A DNA stretch of 64,000 nt, taken from assembly GCF_900128925.1 (NCBI RefSeq), contig NZ_FQUJ01000005.1, forward strand, positions 186,001-250,000. The letters are read 5' to 3'. The stretch is from Modicisalibacter ilicicola DSM 19980. Its GTDB lineage: Bacteria; Pseudomonadota; Gammaproteobacteria; Pseudomonadales; Halomonadaceae. The notes under the pieces were generated by a model that was not told where the DNA came from, ran no database searches, and worked only from the letters and a program-made list of their open reading frames with translations. Of the stretch, positions 18,894-28,425 are shown in pieces (positions within the stretch are counted from its first letter, which is position 1; every line of letters begins with the position of its first letter). The position numbers and the translations under genes are program-made.

Positions 18894-20182
18894 AACGTGT
18901 ACCCGCCGTGCTGGTGGCGCTGCTATTGCTACTCTTCAGCAGCCTTGCCAGCGCCGATTTGACCATCGAGATCACCAAGGGTAGCGATCGCGCCGTACCC
19001 ATTGCCATCGTGCCATTTGCCAGCCAGGCTCAAGGCAACCTTCCCGAGGACATTGCCCAGATCGTCAACGATGACCTGGCGCGCAGCGGGCAGTTCTCGC
19101 CGCTATCACGTAGTTCGTTGATCGCTTCGCCGAGCAGCAGCGAGGAAGTCAATTATCGCGATTGGCGCGCCGTGGACAGCAACTATCTTGTCGTCGGTCA
19201 GGTCAGCCAGGAAGGAAACGACTATCGTATCCAGTTCGAATTGATGGATGTCTACGGCGAGCGGCGCATGCTCGGGGAAGTGGTCACCGTGGGCCGGGAT
19301 CAACTGCGTTCTGCCGCGCATTACATCAGCGACCAGGTGTTCGAGGCAGTGACCGGCATTCGCGGTGCCTTCTCCACCCAGATCGCCTACGTGACCGCCC
19401 AGGGTGCAGCGGACAGCCGCCGCTATGGGCTGCATGTTGCCGATGCGGATGGCCATAACAGCCAGCAGATCCTGACATCCGATGAGCCGATCCTATCCCC
19501 GGCGTGGTCACCGGACGGTAACAAGCTCGCCTATGTCTCCTTCGAGACGGGGCGTCCCTCCATCTATATACAGAACCTGGCCAATAGCCAGCGTGTTCGT
19601 GCTACCTCCTTCGAGGGCATCAACGGAGCGCCGGCCTGGTCACCGGATGGGCGCAAGTTGGCCATGTCACTCTCCAAGGATGGCCAACCGGAGATCTATG
19701 TCATGGACATTGCGTCGAGAGACTTCCGACGTCTGACCAACAACTCGGCCATCGATACCGAACCCGACTGGTCCCCGGACGGCGACTCCCTTTTGTTCAC
19801 TTCCGACCGTAGCGGCGGGCCTCAGTTATATCGCCATGATCTCTCCAGTGGCGAGTCGAAGCGGATAACGTTCACGGGCAATTACAACTCGCGAGGGCGG
19901 TTTTCGCCGGTCGAGGAGACGATTTTCATGATTCATCGAGCCAGCGATGGCTATCATGTCGCGAAAAAGGATATGGAGACCGATCGCTTGACGATTCTCA
20001 CCGAATCACGCTGGGATGAGTCGCCTAGTGTTGCACCGAACGGGAGCATGGTAATCTTTGCCACTCAGGAGGGAAATCGAGGCGTGCTGGGGGTTGTATC
20101 CGCTGATGGCAAGGCGTCTTATCGTTTGCCTTCCGCCCAGGGTGACGTACGTGAACCCGCCTGGTCACCGTTCATGAATTGA
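18890..20182 (+). CDS. tolB: Tol-Pal system beta-propeller protein TolB
   Basis: 430 residues. Signal peptide to about residue 22 (SSLASA before DLTIEI), N-terminal D1 domain, then a six-bladed propeller with repeated WSPDG motifs ([45 protein letters not shown]). It is periplasmic and binds Pal and TolA. The start overlaps tolA by 4 bp, so expression is probably coupled. Confidence 0.96.
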   Translation: MKRVPAVLVALLLLLFSSLASADLTIEITKGSDRAVPIAIVPFASQAQGNLPEDIAQIVNDDLARSGQFSPLSRSSLIASPSSSEEVNYRDWRAVDSNYLVVGQVSQEGNDYRIQFELMDVYGERRMLGEVVTVGRDQLRSAAHYISDQVFEAVTGIRGAFSTQIAYVTAQGAADSRRYGLHVADADGHNSQQILTSDEPILSPAWSPDGNKLAYVSFETGRPSIYIQNLANSQRVRATSFEGINGAPAWSPDGRKLAMSLSKDGQPEIYVMDIASRDFRRLTNNSAIDTEPDWSPDGDSLLFTSDRSGGPQLYRHDLSSGESKRITFTGNYNSRGRFSPVEETIFMIHRASDGYHVAKKDMETDRLTILTESRWDESPSVAPNGSMVIFATQEGNRGVLGVVSADGKASYRLPSAQGDVREPAWSPFMN

Positions 20183-20223
20183 AGAACAATCCTGTCATTC
20201 TGATTCCGAGCAAGGAGTAGATA

Positions 20224-20769
20224 ATGCGATTCGATACATACCTGAAAAGTCTAATAATTGCCTTGGCCCTCGCGCTTGTCGCGGGCTGTTCGAGCACCGG
20301 CGGTACCCAGGACGGCAGGATGGATGGTGCCGACGGCGGCGCTACTGGCCAGGGCGCGACCACCGGTCAGACCAGTGGTACCCGGATGGGCCAAGGCCAG
20401 ACCCAGGGGCAGGGCATGCAGGGCCAGGCTCAGGCACGCATTCCCGATCAGCGCACCATCTATTTCGATTACGACAAGGACACCATTCGTCCCGAGTTCG
20501 AATCCACCCTGAATGCCCACGCCCAGTACCTGCGTTCCCACCCGGACGCCAACGTGGTGCTCAAGGGGCATGGTGACGAGCGAGGCACGCGCGAATACAA
20601 TCTAGGCTTGGGCGAGCGTCGCGCCAAGTCTGTCGAACGCTATCTGGCCGTGCAGGGGGTTTCCGACTCGCAAATGGAAATCGTCAGCTACGGTGAGGAA
20701 CGCCCGGCGGTCGATGGTCATTCCGAAGATGCCTACGCGCAGAATCGTCGCGTGGTCTTCGATTACTGA
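20224..20769 (+). CDS. pal: Peptidoglycan-associated lipoprotein Pal
   Basis: 181 residues. The signal peptide ends in the lipobox LVAGC; the mature protein has a Gly/Gln/Thr-rich linker of about 45 residues and then an OmpA-like peptidoglycan-binding domain (IYFDYDKDTI, GHGDERGTREYNLGLGERRA, ending VVFDY). It tethers the outer membrane to the wall and is the final partner of TolA/TolB. The linker is less Ala/Pro-rich than in many Pal proteins. RBS AAGGAG is well placed. Confidence 0.95.
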   Translation: MRFDTYLKSLIIALALALVAGCSSTGGTQDGRMDGADGGATGQGATTGQTSGTRMGQGQTQGQGMQGQAQARIPDQRTIYFDYDKDTIRPEFESTLNAHAQYLRSHPDANVVLKGHGDERGTREYNLGLGERRAKSVERYLAVQGVSDSQMEIVSYGEERPAVDGHSEDAYAQNRRVVFDY

Positions 20770-20819
20770 GGAATCCTGATGCAGGCATGCAAGGGTTCCC
20801 TAAGTCTTGCGGAGCTTAT

Positions 20820-21578
20820 ATGAAACACGGTCTGATAAGGCTGTGCGGCGCGGGAGCATTGTTGCTCCCGCTGTCCGTGGGGGCCGCCCCGACGGTGAAG
20901 GACCTCTCGACGGGGTCGAACAACTTCTATCAGAACACCCAGGCCAGGGAGTCGTCTGCCGGGGCCAATCTCAGGATCCTCAACCAGCTCCAGGAGAACG
21001 AGCGCCAGCTTCAGGAATTGCGGGGGCAGATCGAAGAGCTGCGTTATCAGCTCGATCAACAGAAGCAGCTTTCCCAGGAACGCTATCTCGATCTCGAGCA
21101 GCGCGTGTCCCAGAGCGGTCAGCCAGCGTCGGGCGGCGCTCAGGCTGCCCAGGACGACGTGGATGCCGAAGCGGCCAATAGCGTAGCGACAAGCGGCCGC
21201 CAGGACGGCCAACAGGCCTACCAGGCCGCCTTCCAGAAGGTGCAGTCGCGGGATTTCGATGCCGCCATCGAGGCCTTCGAGGCCTTCGTCGGCGACTATC
21301 CGGATTCACCGTTGCGCGCCAATGCCCACTACTGGCTAGGTGAGCTCTATTCCAGTCGTTCCGAACTCGAGCCTGCCGCCCAGGCGTTCAATAACGTCAT
21401 CGAGAACCATCCCGAGAGCAACAAGGTGCCCGATGCCCTCTACAAGCTTGGGTTGTTGAAGGCACGTCAGGGGCAGCCCGATGCCAGCAAGCAGCTGCTC
21501 ACCCGGGTGCGTCAGGAGTATCCGCAGAGCAATGCGGCAGACATGGCCGCGGATTTTCTGAACCAGTCGGGGCTATGA
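20820..21578 (+). CDS. cpoB: Cell division coordinator CpoB (YbgF)
   Basis: 252-residue periplasmic protein with a signal peptide (to about residue 22, LPLSVGAA), a trimerising coiled coil (about 45-95, rich in Gln/Leu/Glu) and C-terminal TPR repeats (about 130-250, AYQAAFQKVQSRDFDAAIEA onward). It coordinates Tol-Pal constriction with peptidoglycan synthesis by PBP1B. ATG 20820 is favoured over 20787 because the signal peptide begins there and GGAG lies upstream. Last gene of the tol operon. Confidence 0.92.
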   Translation: MKHGLIRLCGAGALLLPLSVGAAPTVKDLSTGSNNFYQNTQARESSAGANLRILNQLQENERQLQELRGQIEELRYQLDQQKQLSQERYLDLEQRVSQSGQPASGGAQAAQDDVDAEAANSVATSGRQDGQQAYQAAFQKVQSRDFDAAIEAFEAFVGDYPDSPLRANAHYWLGELYSSRSELEPAAQAFNNVIENHPESNKVPDALYKLGLLKARQGQPDASKQLLTRVRQEYPQSNAADMAADFLNQSGL

Positions 21579-21606
21579 TACCAAGATAGCGATTCGAGGA
21601 ACCAAG

Positions 21607-22368
21607 ATGACCTGCAAGTTGGACTACCAGGCACCGGCCGACCTTCTGGACGGCAGGATAATCCTGGTGACCGGTGCCGGTGATGGCATCGGTCGCGCGG
21701 CTGCGCTCACCTACGCCCGTCATGGGGCGACGGTGATTCTGCTGGGGCGCACCATTGCCAAGCTGGAGAAGGTCTACGACGAGATCGAGCAGCAGGGCGG
21801 CCCGCAACCGGCGATCTTCCCGCTGAACTTCGAGGGTGCGACGCTCAAGGACTATCACGACATGGCCGAGACTCTCGACAAGGAGTTCGGCCGCCTCGAT
21901 GGCCTCCTGCACAATGCGGGCCTGCTGGGACGTATCACCCCCTTCGATCAGTACAACCCCGAGTTGTGGGAACAGGTGATGCAGGTCAATTTCAACGGCC
22001 CGGTGTGGATGACCCAGGCGCTGCTGCCCCTGCTCAAGGCCTCGACCGATGCCTCGGTGATCTTCACGTCCTCCAGTGTCGGACGCAAGGGTCGTGCCTA
22101 TTGGGGGGCCTATGCCGCGTCCAAGTTCGCGACAGAGGGGTTCATGGAAGTACTCGCCGACGAGCTGGACAACCTGACGTCGATTCGCGTCAACAGCCTC
22201 AACCCCGGTGCCACCCGCACCCAGATGCGCAAGAACGCGTTTCCCGCGGAGGACCCGGACAACCTGCGTACCCCCGACGAGATCATGCCCACCTATCTAT
22301 GGCTGATGGGGCCGGAGAGTCGCGGTCACAGCGGGGAGCGCTTCGACGCTCAGCCGCCCAGAAAATAA
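21607..22368 (+). CDS. yciK: YciK-family short-chain oxidoreductase
   Basis: 253-residue SDR. Cofactor motif TGAGDGIGRAAAL near residue 24, the HNAGLLG block near 100, active-site Ser-Tyr-Lys in SSSVGRKGRAYWGAYAASK near 155. Substrate unknown. The gene faces the mupP-ubiG-mtaD group; in Pseudomonas yciK, mupP and ubiG are neighbours on one strand, so orientation here differs. RBS GAGGAA precedes the start. Confidence 0.9.
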   Translation: MTCKLDYQAPADLLDGRIILVTGAGDGIGRAAALTYARHGATVILLGRTIAKLEKVYDEIEQQGGPQPAIFPLNFEGATLKDYHDMAETLDKEFGRLDGLLHNAGLLGRITPFDQYNPELWEQVMQVNFNGPVWMTQALLPLLKASTDASVIFTSSSVGRKGRAYWGAYAASKFATEGFMEVLADELDNLTSIRVNSLNPGATRTQMRKNAFPAEDPDNLRTPDEIMPTYLWLMGPESRGHSGERFDAQPPRK

Positions 22369-22390
22369 CCCGTTTCGAAATGAGCACGAG

Positions 22391-22414
22391 AACGCCTCCC
22401 TGCCTGGAGGCGTT
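22391..22414. terminator. Hairpin between convergent yciK and mupP
   Basis: A 9-bp perfect stem AACGCCTCC/GGAGGCGTT with a 6-base loop, 22 bases after yciK and 13 bases from the end of mupP. T-runs are short on both sides; a bidirectional terminator is the natural reading. Confidence 0.65.
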
Positions 22415-22427
22415 TCTCATTACAGAC

Positions 22428-23105
22428 TCAACAAGATACGCCGAGCAGGGCGGCAACCAGGTCGTCAGGCGTCTCGAACCAGGTATCGGCGTTCCAGGCA
22501 TGGCGATCCTCGCTTTCGTCGAGATAGCCGTAGCCCACCGCGATCGCCTTCATGCCGGCAGCGTGAGCGGCCTGCATGTCACGGAGATGATCGCCGATGT
22601 ACCAGCAGGTCTGGGGCGCTACTCCGAGGCGCCGCGCCGCCTCCCACAAGGGGTCGGGCTCCGGCTTCTTGACGGGCAGGTCATCGGCGCACACCAACAC
22701 GCCAGGTGCAAGCTCGAGAGCCTCGATCAGGGGCTCGGCATAGGCGCGCGGCTTGTTGGTGACGATACCCCAGGCTCGGGGTGGCAGGGCCCAGCGCTCC
22801 AGCAGCAGCTCGAGGCCATCGAAGAGGCGGCTCTCGGCGGCGACAGCCTGACCATAGGCATCGAGAAGATAGGCGCGCGCCGCAGCGTGCTCGGGATGAT
22901 CCTGCTCCAGGCCGAGGGCGAGCGTCACCAGAGCGCTGCCGCCATTCGATACCTGGGCGCGAATGATCTCGAACGGCAGTGCCTCGAGCCCATGATGGTC
23001 ACGCAGGGCATTGGTCGCCCGGGCCAGATCGGGGGCCGTGTCGATCAGTGTGCCATCGAGATCGAAGAGCAGCGCCTGGGGCATGGCCAGGGGGCGCGAG
23101 GTCAT
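22428..23105 (-). CDS. mupP: HAD-family phosphatase, probably MurNAc-6-phosphate phosphatase MupP
   Basis: 225 residues of the HAD superfamily: [16 protein letters not shown] (nucleophile Asp), TNKPRAY (motif II Thr), [12 protein letters not shown] and [15 protein letters not shown] (motifs III/IV). By sequence alone it could be phosphoglycolate phosphatase Gph. Adjacent ubiG and nearby yciK match the Pseudomonas locus in which this enzyme was shown to be MupP, acting in cell-wall recycling with AmgK and MurU; the assignment rests on that context. ATG 23105 overlaps the ubiG stop by 4 bp. Confidence 0.72.
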   Translation of the reverse strand: MTSRPLAMPQALLFDLDGTLIDTAPDLARATNALRDHHGLEALPFEIIRAQVSNGGSALVTLALGLEQDHPEHAAARAYLLDAYGQAVAAESRLFDGLELLLERWALPPRAWGIVTNKPRAYAEPLIEALELAPGVLVCADDLPVKKPEPDPLWEAARRLGVAPQTCWYIGDHLRDMQAAHAAGMKAIAVGYGYLDESEDRHAWNADTWFETPDDLVAALLGVSC

Positions 23106-23839
23106 GGGGCCTCCAGGGAGCAGTGCATCATGTAGTTGACCGAGACGTCCCGGGCCGCCAGGCGATAGTGGCGCGTGACCGGGTTGTAGGTCAGACCGGT
23201 CTGTTCGCGTACCCGCAAGCCCGTGGCGCGGCACCAGCCGGACAGCTCGGAAGGGCGAATGAACTTGCGATAGTCATGCGTGCCCCTGGGCAGCAGTCCC
23301 AGCACGTATTCGGCCCCCAGGATCGCGAGGGCGTAGGCCTTGGGGTTGCGATTGATGGTCGAGAAGAAGACGTGCCCGCCCGGCTTCACCAGGGTGGCGC
23401 AGGCCCGCACCACCGCGGCAGGGTCGGGGACATGCTCGAGCATCTCCAGGCAGGTGACCACATCGAATTCGCCGGGATGCTCGTTGGCCATCTGTTCGGC
23501 ACTGGCCTGGCGATAGACGACCTGGGTACCGCTCTCTTCCTGGTGAAGCCTGGCCACGGCCAGCGGGGCCTCGCCCATGTCGATGCCGGTGACCTCGGCC
23601 CCGCGATGCGCCATGGCCTCGCTGAGAATACCGCCGCCGCAGCCGACGTCGATGACCCGCTTGCCGGCCAGGCCAGCGTGTCCATCGATGAAATCGAGAC
23701 GCAGGGGATTGATGTCATGCAGGGGCTTGAAGTCGCCGTCCTTGTCCCACCAGCGGCTGGCCAGGGCATCGAACTTGGCGATCTCGGCATGATCGACGTT
23801 GCTGCGATGTGCTTCGTCAGCATGTTGCGCGGAATTCAT
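23102..23839 (-). CDS. ubiG: Ubiquinone biosynthesis O-methyltransferase UbiG
   Basis: 245-residue SAM-dependent methyltransferase that performs both O-methylations of ubiquinone synthesis. The SAM motif is [16 protein letters not shown] near residue 62, preceded by [10 protein letters not shown], the UbiG opening. The start overlaps the mtaD stop in ATGA and has AGGAGAG upstream; the end overlaps mupP. Three genes in one tightly coupled minus-strand operon. Confidence 0.95.
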   Translation of the reverse strand: MNSAQHADEAHRSNVDHAEIAKFDALASRWWDKDGDFKPLHDINPLRLDFIDGHAGLAGKRVIDVGCGGGILSEAMAHRGAEVTGIDMGEAPLAVARLHQEESGTQVVYRQASAEQMANEHPGEFDVVTCLEMLEHVPDPAAVVRACATLVKPGGHVFFSTINRNPKAYALAILGAEYVLGLLPRGTHDYRKFIRPSELSGWCRATGLRVREQTGLTYNPVTRHYRLAARDVSVNYMMHCSLEAP

Positions 23840-25188
23840 GAGGCCTCTCCTGGTTGGCTTGTTGTCGCCATGGCGATTTGATGATCGAGTACCATGCGCT
23901 TGATTTCATTCAGGTCGATGTCGACGAGCGCGCCATTGTCGACCCGAGGCCGACCACCGACCCAGACATGAGTGACCTGGCGACTGTTCATGGCATAGAC
24001 GATAGCCGATGCGGGATGATGAACCGGCTGGGTATTCATCGCATCGAGATCCACGGCGACGAGATCGGCTTCGAAGCCCTGACTGAGCTGGCCGATCCTG
24101 TCGTCCATTCCCAGGGCCCGGGCGCCGTCCCGCGTCGCCATGGCCAGCGCCGCCATGGCCGGCAGGGCGGCGGCATCGCCGCTCACCCCCTTGGCGAGTA
24201 ATGCCGCGCTCTTGAGCTCATCGAACATGTCCAGGTCATTGTTGCTGGCAGCACCGTCGGTTCCCAGGGCGACGTTGATGCCCCGATCCTGCAGCCGCGC
24301 GACGGGGCAGAAACCACTGGCCAGCTTGAGGTTGGACTGCGGGCAATGGACGACCTGGGTGCCGCTCTCCCGCAGCAGGGTCAGATCGTCATCATCGACC
24401 TGGGTCATGTGCACCGCCTGGAAGTGCGGGCCCAGCAGCCCGGCATCGAACAGCCGCCGCAACGGGCGCTTGCCATGTTCGGCTAGGCCCCGTTCGACTT
24501 CATCGGCGGTTTCATGCACATGCATCTGGATCGGCAGGCCGAGGCGTTCCCGAGCATCACCCAGGCGTTCCAGGCTGGGATCGCTCACCGTGTAAGGTGC
24601 GTGCGGGCCGAAGGCCAGGCTGATCGTGGGGTGACCTCGATAGCGTTCGGCCAATCGCTCGGTATGCTCGAGACCCGCGTCGAAGTCCTCGGCCCAGGGG
24701 GTGGGGAAATCGATCAAGGGGGTGCACAGCTGCGTTCGCATGATACCTTGTTCGAGCACCTCGGCGACGGCCTCGGGGGCCAGGTACATGTCGGCAAAGG
24801 TCGTCGTGCCGGAACGCAGCATCTCGGCCATCGCCAGGCGCGTGCCGTCGGCGACGAAACGCGCATTGACATGCCTTGCTTCCGCCGGCCAGATGTGTTC
24901 GTTCAGCCAGGTCATCAAGGGCAGATCGTCGGCGTACCCTCGCATCAGGCTCATGCCGGCGTGATTGTGCGCATTGACCAGGCCAGGCAGCAGGGCGTGT
25001 CGGTCGAGGCGCAGCGTGCGTCCAGGCGTGACATGCTTGCGCGCCTCGGCAATCGGCCAGGGGCCGTGCAGGCGACCGGCATCGATGGCGATGGCGTGCT
25101 CCTCCAGCACTGGCAAGCCTTCGCTCATCGGCAGGATCCAGCGGGCTTCGATCAACAGCTCGACCTCGAGCGTCGCGATGGATGGCAT
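23836..25188 (-). CDS. mtaD: TRZ/ATZ-type amidohydrolase, likely methylthioadenosine deaminase
   Basis: 450-residue metal-dependent amidohydrolase. Zinc ligands are in [15 protein letters not shown] near residue 65, with [10 protein letters not shown] near 220 and [15 protein letters not shown] near 310. The Pseudomonas aeruginosa orthologue beside ubiG deaminates 5'-methylthioadenosine to methylthioinosine; the same job is inferred here. ATG 25188 is chosen over GTG 25191 because AGGAGG is six bases upstream. First gene of mtaD-ubiG-mupP. Confidence 0.85.
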   Translation of the reverse strand: MPSIATLEVELLIEARWILPMSEGLPVLEEHAIAIDAGRLHGPWPIAEARKHVTPGRTLRLDRHALLPGLVNAHNHAGMSLMRGYADDLPLMTWLNEHIWPAEARHVNARFVADGTRLAMAEMLRSGTTTFADMYLAPEAVAEVLEQGIMRTQLCTPLIDFPTPWAEDFDAGLEHTERLAERYRGHPTISLAFGPHAPYTVSDPSLERLGDARERLGLPIQMHVHETADEVERGLAEHGKRPLRRLFDAGLLGPHFQAVHMTQVDDDDLTLLRESGTQVVHCPQSNLKLASGFCPVARLQDRGINVALGTDGAASNNDLDMFDELKSAALLAKGVSGDAAALPAMAALAMATRDGARALGMDDRIGQLSQGFEADLVAVDLDAMNTQPVHHPASAIVYAMNSRQVTHVWVGGRPRVDNGALVDIDLNEIKRMVLDHQIAMATTSQPGEAS

Positions 25189-25360
25189 CACGGACCTCCT
25201 TCGGTATGATGCGAGGCATTCTACTATTTCTCGTCATGCTTTGCGGGGTCATCGTGCTGCCATGCCATCGTTTGCGAACACGGCGTGATCGAGCCTCCGG
25301 AACGTGGCAGCATTGCAAGGCTACTCGATCAAACTTCATTCATCATGCAGGAGGGACCCC

Positions 25361-26251
25361 ATGATTCGTAAAGCCGTTCTACCCGTGGCTGGACTCGGTA
25401 CGCGCTGTCTGCCGGCTTCCAAGGCCATCCCCAAGGAAATGATCACCATCGTCGACAAGCCGGTCATCCAGTACGTCGTCGAAGAGGCGGTCAAGGCGGG
25501 TATCAAGGAAATCGTGCTGGTGACCCACTCCAGCAAGAGCGCCATCGAAAACCACTTCGACAAGCACTTCGAGCTCGAGGCCACGCTGGAGGCCAAGGGC
25601 AAGCAGGAACTGCTCGATGAACTGCGCAACATCATTCCCGACGATGTCAGCATCATCAGCGTGCGCCAGCCCGAACCCCTGGGCCTGGGCCATGCCATAC
25701 TCTGCGCGCGCCCGGTGATCCGCGATGACGAACCCTTCGCCGTGCTGCTGCCCGACGTGCTGGTCGATGACGCGGGTCTTCGGCGCAACGACCTGGCCGG
25801 CATGATCGAGGCCTTCGACGCCAAGGGCGAAGCCCAGATCATGGTCGAGAACGTGCCCGAGGACATGGTTCACAAATACGGGATCGTCGCCCTGCAGGGT
25901 GAGACGCCGGCCCCGGGCAAGAGCGCACCGATCACCGGCATGGTCGAGAAGCCGCCCGTCGAGGAGGCACCGTCCACCCTGGCCGTGATCGGCCGTTATC
26001 TGCTCCCCGGCGCGATATTTCCGCTACTCGCCGAGACGCCTCCCGGGGCCGGCAACGAGATCCAGCTGACCGACGCCATCGATACCTTGCGCAAGGACAG
26101 CAATGTCGCGGCCTACCGCATGCAGGGGGCCACCTACGATTGCGGTCATCAACTCGGCTATCTCGAAGCGACCCTGGTCTTCGCCAAGCACCATCCCAAG
26201 TTCGGCAAGGGCTTCAACGAGCTGCTCCAGCGTTACGCCAACGAGGGGTGA
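25361..26251 (+). CDS. galU: UTP--glucose-1-phosphate uridylyltransferase
   Basis: 296 residues. Nucleotidyltransferase signature LPVAGLGTRCLPASKAIPKEM at the N-terminus (residues 6-26), QPEPLGLGHAILCA near 105 and the C-terminal YDCGHQLGYLEA. It makes UDP-glucose for envelope glycans. ATG 25361 follows AGGAGGG; upstream in-frame codons are not conserved. Four bases separate its stop from the ugd-like gene, so the two are cotranscribed. Confidence 0.96.
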   Translation: MIRKAVLPVAGLGTRCLPASKAIPKEMITIVDKPVIQYVVEEAVKAGIKEIVLVTHSSKSAIENHFDKHFELEATLEAKGKQELLDELRNIIPDDVSIISVRQPEPLGLGHAILCARPVIRDDEPFAVLLPDVLVDDAGLRRNDLAGMIEAFDAKGEAQIMVENVPEDMVHKYGIVALQGETPAPGKSAPITGMVEKPPVEEAPSTLAVIGRYLLPGAIFPLLAETPPGAGNEIQLTDAIDTLRKDSNVAAYRMQGATYDCGHQLGYLEATLVFAKHHPKFGKGFNELLQRYANEG

Positions 26252-26255
26252 AGCG

Positions 26256-27542
26256 ATGCGTATCATTGTGCATGGCAGCGAGCTGGCCGCGGCAACTGCC
26301 GCGGCGGCGCTGGCCTCTGTCGGGCACCAGCTGACCTGGTACCCCCACCCCGACCTGCCCGGGGCGCAACTCTTCGAGGCCGAGTGGTTGAGCCGTGAAC
26401 CCGTGGTCATCGACCAACTCGAGGAGAGTCGCCGATCCGGTGCCCTGACCCTCGTCGACTCTCCGGACTCCCTGGGCGAGGCCGATATCGTCTGGCTGGC
26501 CCTGGCGCCGGATCAGCGAGAAGCCGCCGAAGGCTTCGTCGACACCATTGCCGAACGCCAGGCGTCGCCCCTGGTGGTGGTCAACAACTCGACATTCCCC
26601 ATCGGTCAGACCGAAAGCCTGGAAGCCCTGCTGCGCCATGCCTCGCAGGTGGCGGTGGTACTGCCCGACATGCTCGAGGAAGGACGCGCCTGGCAGGTCT
26701 TTACGCGCCCGACACGCTGGCTGCTGGGTTGCGAGGACGACTGGGCGGAGCGGCAGATGCGTGAGTTGCTGCGCGCGTTCAACCGTCGCGCGGAGAACTT
26801 CCAACGCATGCCACGACGCGCCGCCGAACTGACCAAGCTCGCCATCAACGGCATGCTGGCGACGCGCATCAGCTACATGAACGAGGTCGCGGGGCTGGCC
26901 GATTCACTGGGAGTGGACGTCGAGCATGTGCGCAAGGGCATGGGCGCCGATACCCGTATCGGCTACGAGTATCTTTATCCAGGCTGTGGCTTCGGTGGTC
27001 CCAACTTCTCTCGGGATCTGATGCGCCTGGCCGATGTGCAGGTCGCCACGGGGCGGGAGTCCCATCTCCTGGAACAGGTGCTCGACATCAACGAGCACAA
27101 GAAGGAGACCCTGTTTCGCAAGCTCTGGGGCTATTTCCATGGCCAGCTGGAAGGGCGCACCGTGGCCATATGGGGCGCCGCCTTCAAGCCCGGCACGGCA
27201 CGCATCGATCACGCGCCGGTGCTGACCCTGCTGCGCGCGCTGTGGGCGCAGGGCGTGCACGTGCGTCTGCACGACCCGGCCGCGTTGCCGGCGGTGAGCG
27301 CCGAGGTGGGGAACCACCCCCTGCTGACGCTCTGTCCCGACAATCCCTACGACGCCTGCGAGGGGGCCGACGCCCTGATGCTGGTCACCGAGTGGAAGCC
27401 TTACTGGAATCCCGACTGGCGTCGCCTGGCGGAGATGCTTGGCGCCAAGCTGATCCTAGATGGCCGCAATATCTATGATCCGAACTACGTGGCCGCCCGT
27501 GGACTGGTCTATCGAGGCATCGGGCGCCGAGCCGACCCCTGA
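26256..27542 (+). CDS. Divergent UDP-glucose dehydrogenase homologue lacking the catalytic Cys
   Basis: 428 residues with the layout of UDP-glucose/GDP-mannose dehydrogenases: NSTFPIGQTE near 111 (Thr region), AAELTKLAINGMLATRISYMNE near 190 (Lys and Asn conserved), and AFKPGT at 309-314. Three key places are altered. The N-terminal GxGYVG loop reads HGSELAA (6-12). The nucleophile block GG[SY]C[FL]PKD reads GGPNFSRD, with Asn250 for Cys; a Cys is present six residues earlier (Cys244). The DDxR segment after AFKP reads ARIDH. Either a pseudoenzyme or an enzyme with changed chemistry. Coupled to galU, which implies UDP-glucose as ligand. Confidence 0.85.
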   Translation: MRIIVHGSELAAATAAAALASVGHQLTWYPHPDLPGAQLFEAEWLSREPVVIDQLEESRRSGALTLVDSPDSLGEADIVWLALAPDQREAAEGFVDTIAERQASPLVVVNNSTFPIGQTESLEALLRHASQVAVVLPDMLEEGRAWQVFTRPTRWLLGCEDDWAERQMRELLRAFNRRAENFQRMPRRAAELTKLAINGMLATRISYMNEVAGLADSLGVDVEHVRKGMGADTRIGYEYLYPGCGFGGPNFSRDLMRLADVQVATGRESHLLEQVLDINEHKKETLFRKLWGYFHGQLEGRTVAIWGAAFKPGTARIDHAPVLTLLRALWAQGVHVRLHDPAALPAVSAEVGNHPLLTLCPDNPYDACEGADALMLVTEWKPYWNPDWRRLAEMLGAKLILDGRNIYDPNYVAARGLVYRGIGRRADP

Positions 27543-27575
27543 CCCACTTTCCCGCATGAAAGGAACGGCCACATG

Positions 27576-27608
27576 AATACGCCCCGCAAGCGGCTTGCGG
27601 GGCGTATT
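27576..27608. terminator. Perfect 15-bp inverted repeat between convergent ugd-like gene and sodB
   Basis: Arms 27576-27590 and 27594-27608 are perfectly complementary with a 3-base loop. It lies between two convergent stop codons, so a bidirectional terminator is likely, although neither side has a T-run. Confidence 0.7.
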
Positions 27609-27658
27609 GGATCACGGATGTCGCAACGCGGGGCGAGAGAACCCGCCACGGAACGGTA

Positions 27659-28237
27659 TCAGCTGTAGTTCTGAGACACGAAATCCCAGTTGATCACGTT
27701 CCATACCGCTTCGAGATACTTGGGACGCGCATTGCGATAGTCGATGTAGTAGGCGTGTTCCCACACGTCGATGGTCAACAGCGGCGTCTTGTCATGCGCG
27801 ATCGGGGTGTCGGCGTCGTCGGTGTTGAGGATGTCCACGCCACCGTCCTCGGTCTTGATCAGCCAGGTCCAGCCAGAGCCGAAATTGCCCGCCGCCTTGG
27901 CATTGAACTCTTCCTTGAACTTGTCGAAGGACCCGAACCTGGCGCTGATGGCCTCGCCCAGGGCCCCGGAAGGTTCACCGCCGCCCTGGGGAGAGAGGCA
28001 ATGCCAGTAGAAGGTGTGGTTCCAGACCTGAGCCGCCTGGTTGAACAGGTTGCCCGAGGCCGACTTGATGATCTCTTCCAGCGACTTGTTGGCATCGGGA
28101 GTGCCATCGGTCAGGTCGTTCAGCTTGGTTACATAAGCCTGGTGGTGCTTACCATAGTGATACTCCAGCGTCTCCGCGGAGATATGCGGTTCCAGTGCAT
28201 TTTTTTCATATGGCAGGGCAGGTAATTCGAATGCCAT
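27659..28237 (-). CDS. sodB: Superoxide dismutase [Fe]
   Basis: 192 residues, normal length. Metal ligands lie in HYGKHHQAYV, NHTFYWHCLSP and the closing DVWEHAYYIDYRN. The block AAQVWNHTFYW with Gln before the ligand helix is typical of iron enzymes. It detoxifies superoxide in the cytoplasm. The start has AAAAGGAG upstream. Stand-alone gene facing the galU pair. Confidence 0.95.
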   Translation of the reverse strand: MAFELPALPYEKNALEPHISAETLEYHYGKHHQAYVTKLNDLTDGTPDANKSLEEIIKSASGNLFNQAAQVWNHTFYWHCLSPQGGGEPSGALGEAISARFGSFDKFKEEFNAKAAGNFGSGWTWLIKTEDGGVDILNTDDADTPIAHDKTPLLTIDVWEHAYYIDYRNARPKYLEAVWNVINWDFVSQNYS

Positions 28238-28425
28238 TGGTTAGCTCCTTTTAAATCACCGTGGAATACAGCACTTGATAGAAAACCTTACGATACCAAG
28301 CATCTGCGTGCGTGGTGTCGTATCATCTTAGCAGTCTGGTGTATGCTCGCCAATTCCGATGCTGGTACTCGGGAAATCTCGGCAGGCTCTCCGCACCGCG
28401 TCGTTTGAAAAGTTTAGGAGATTTC

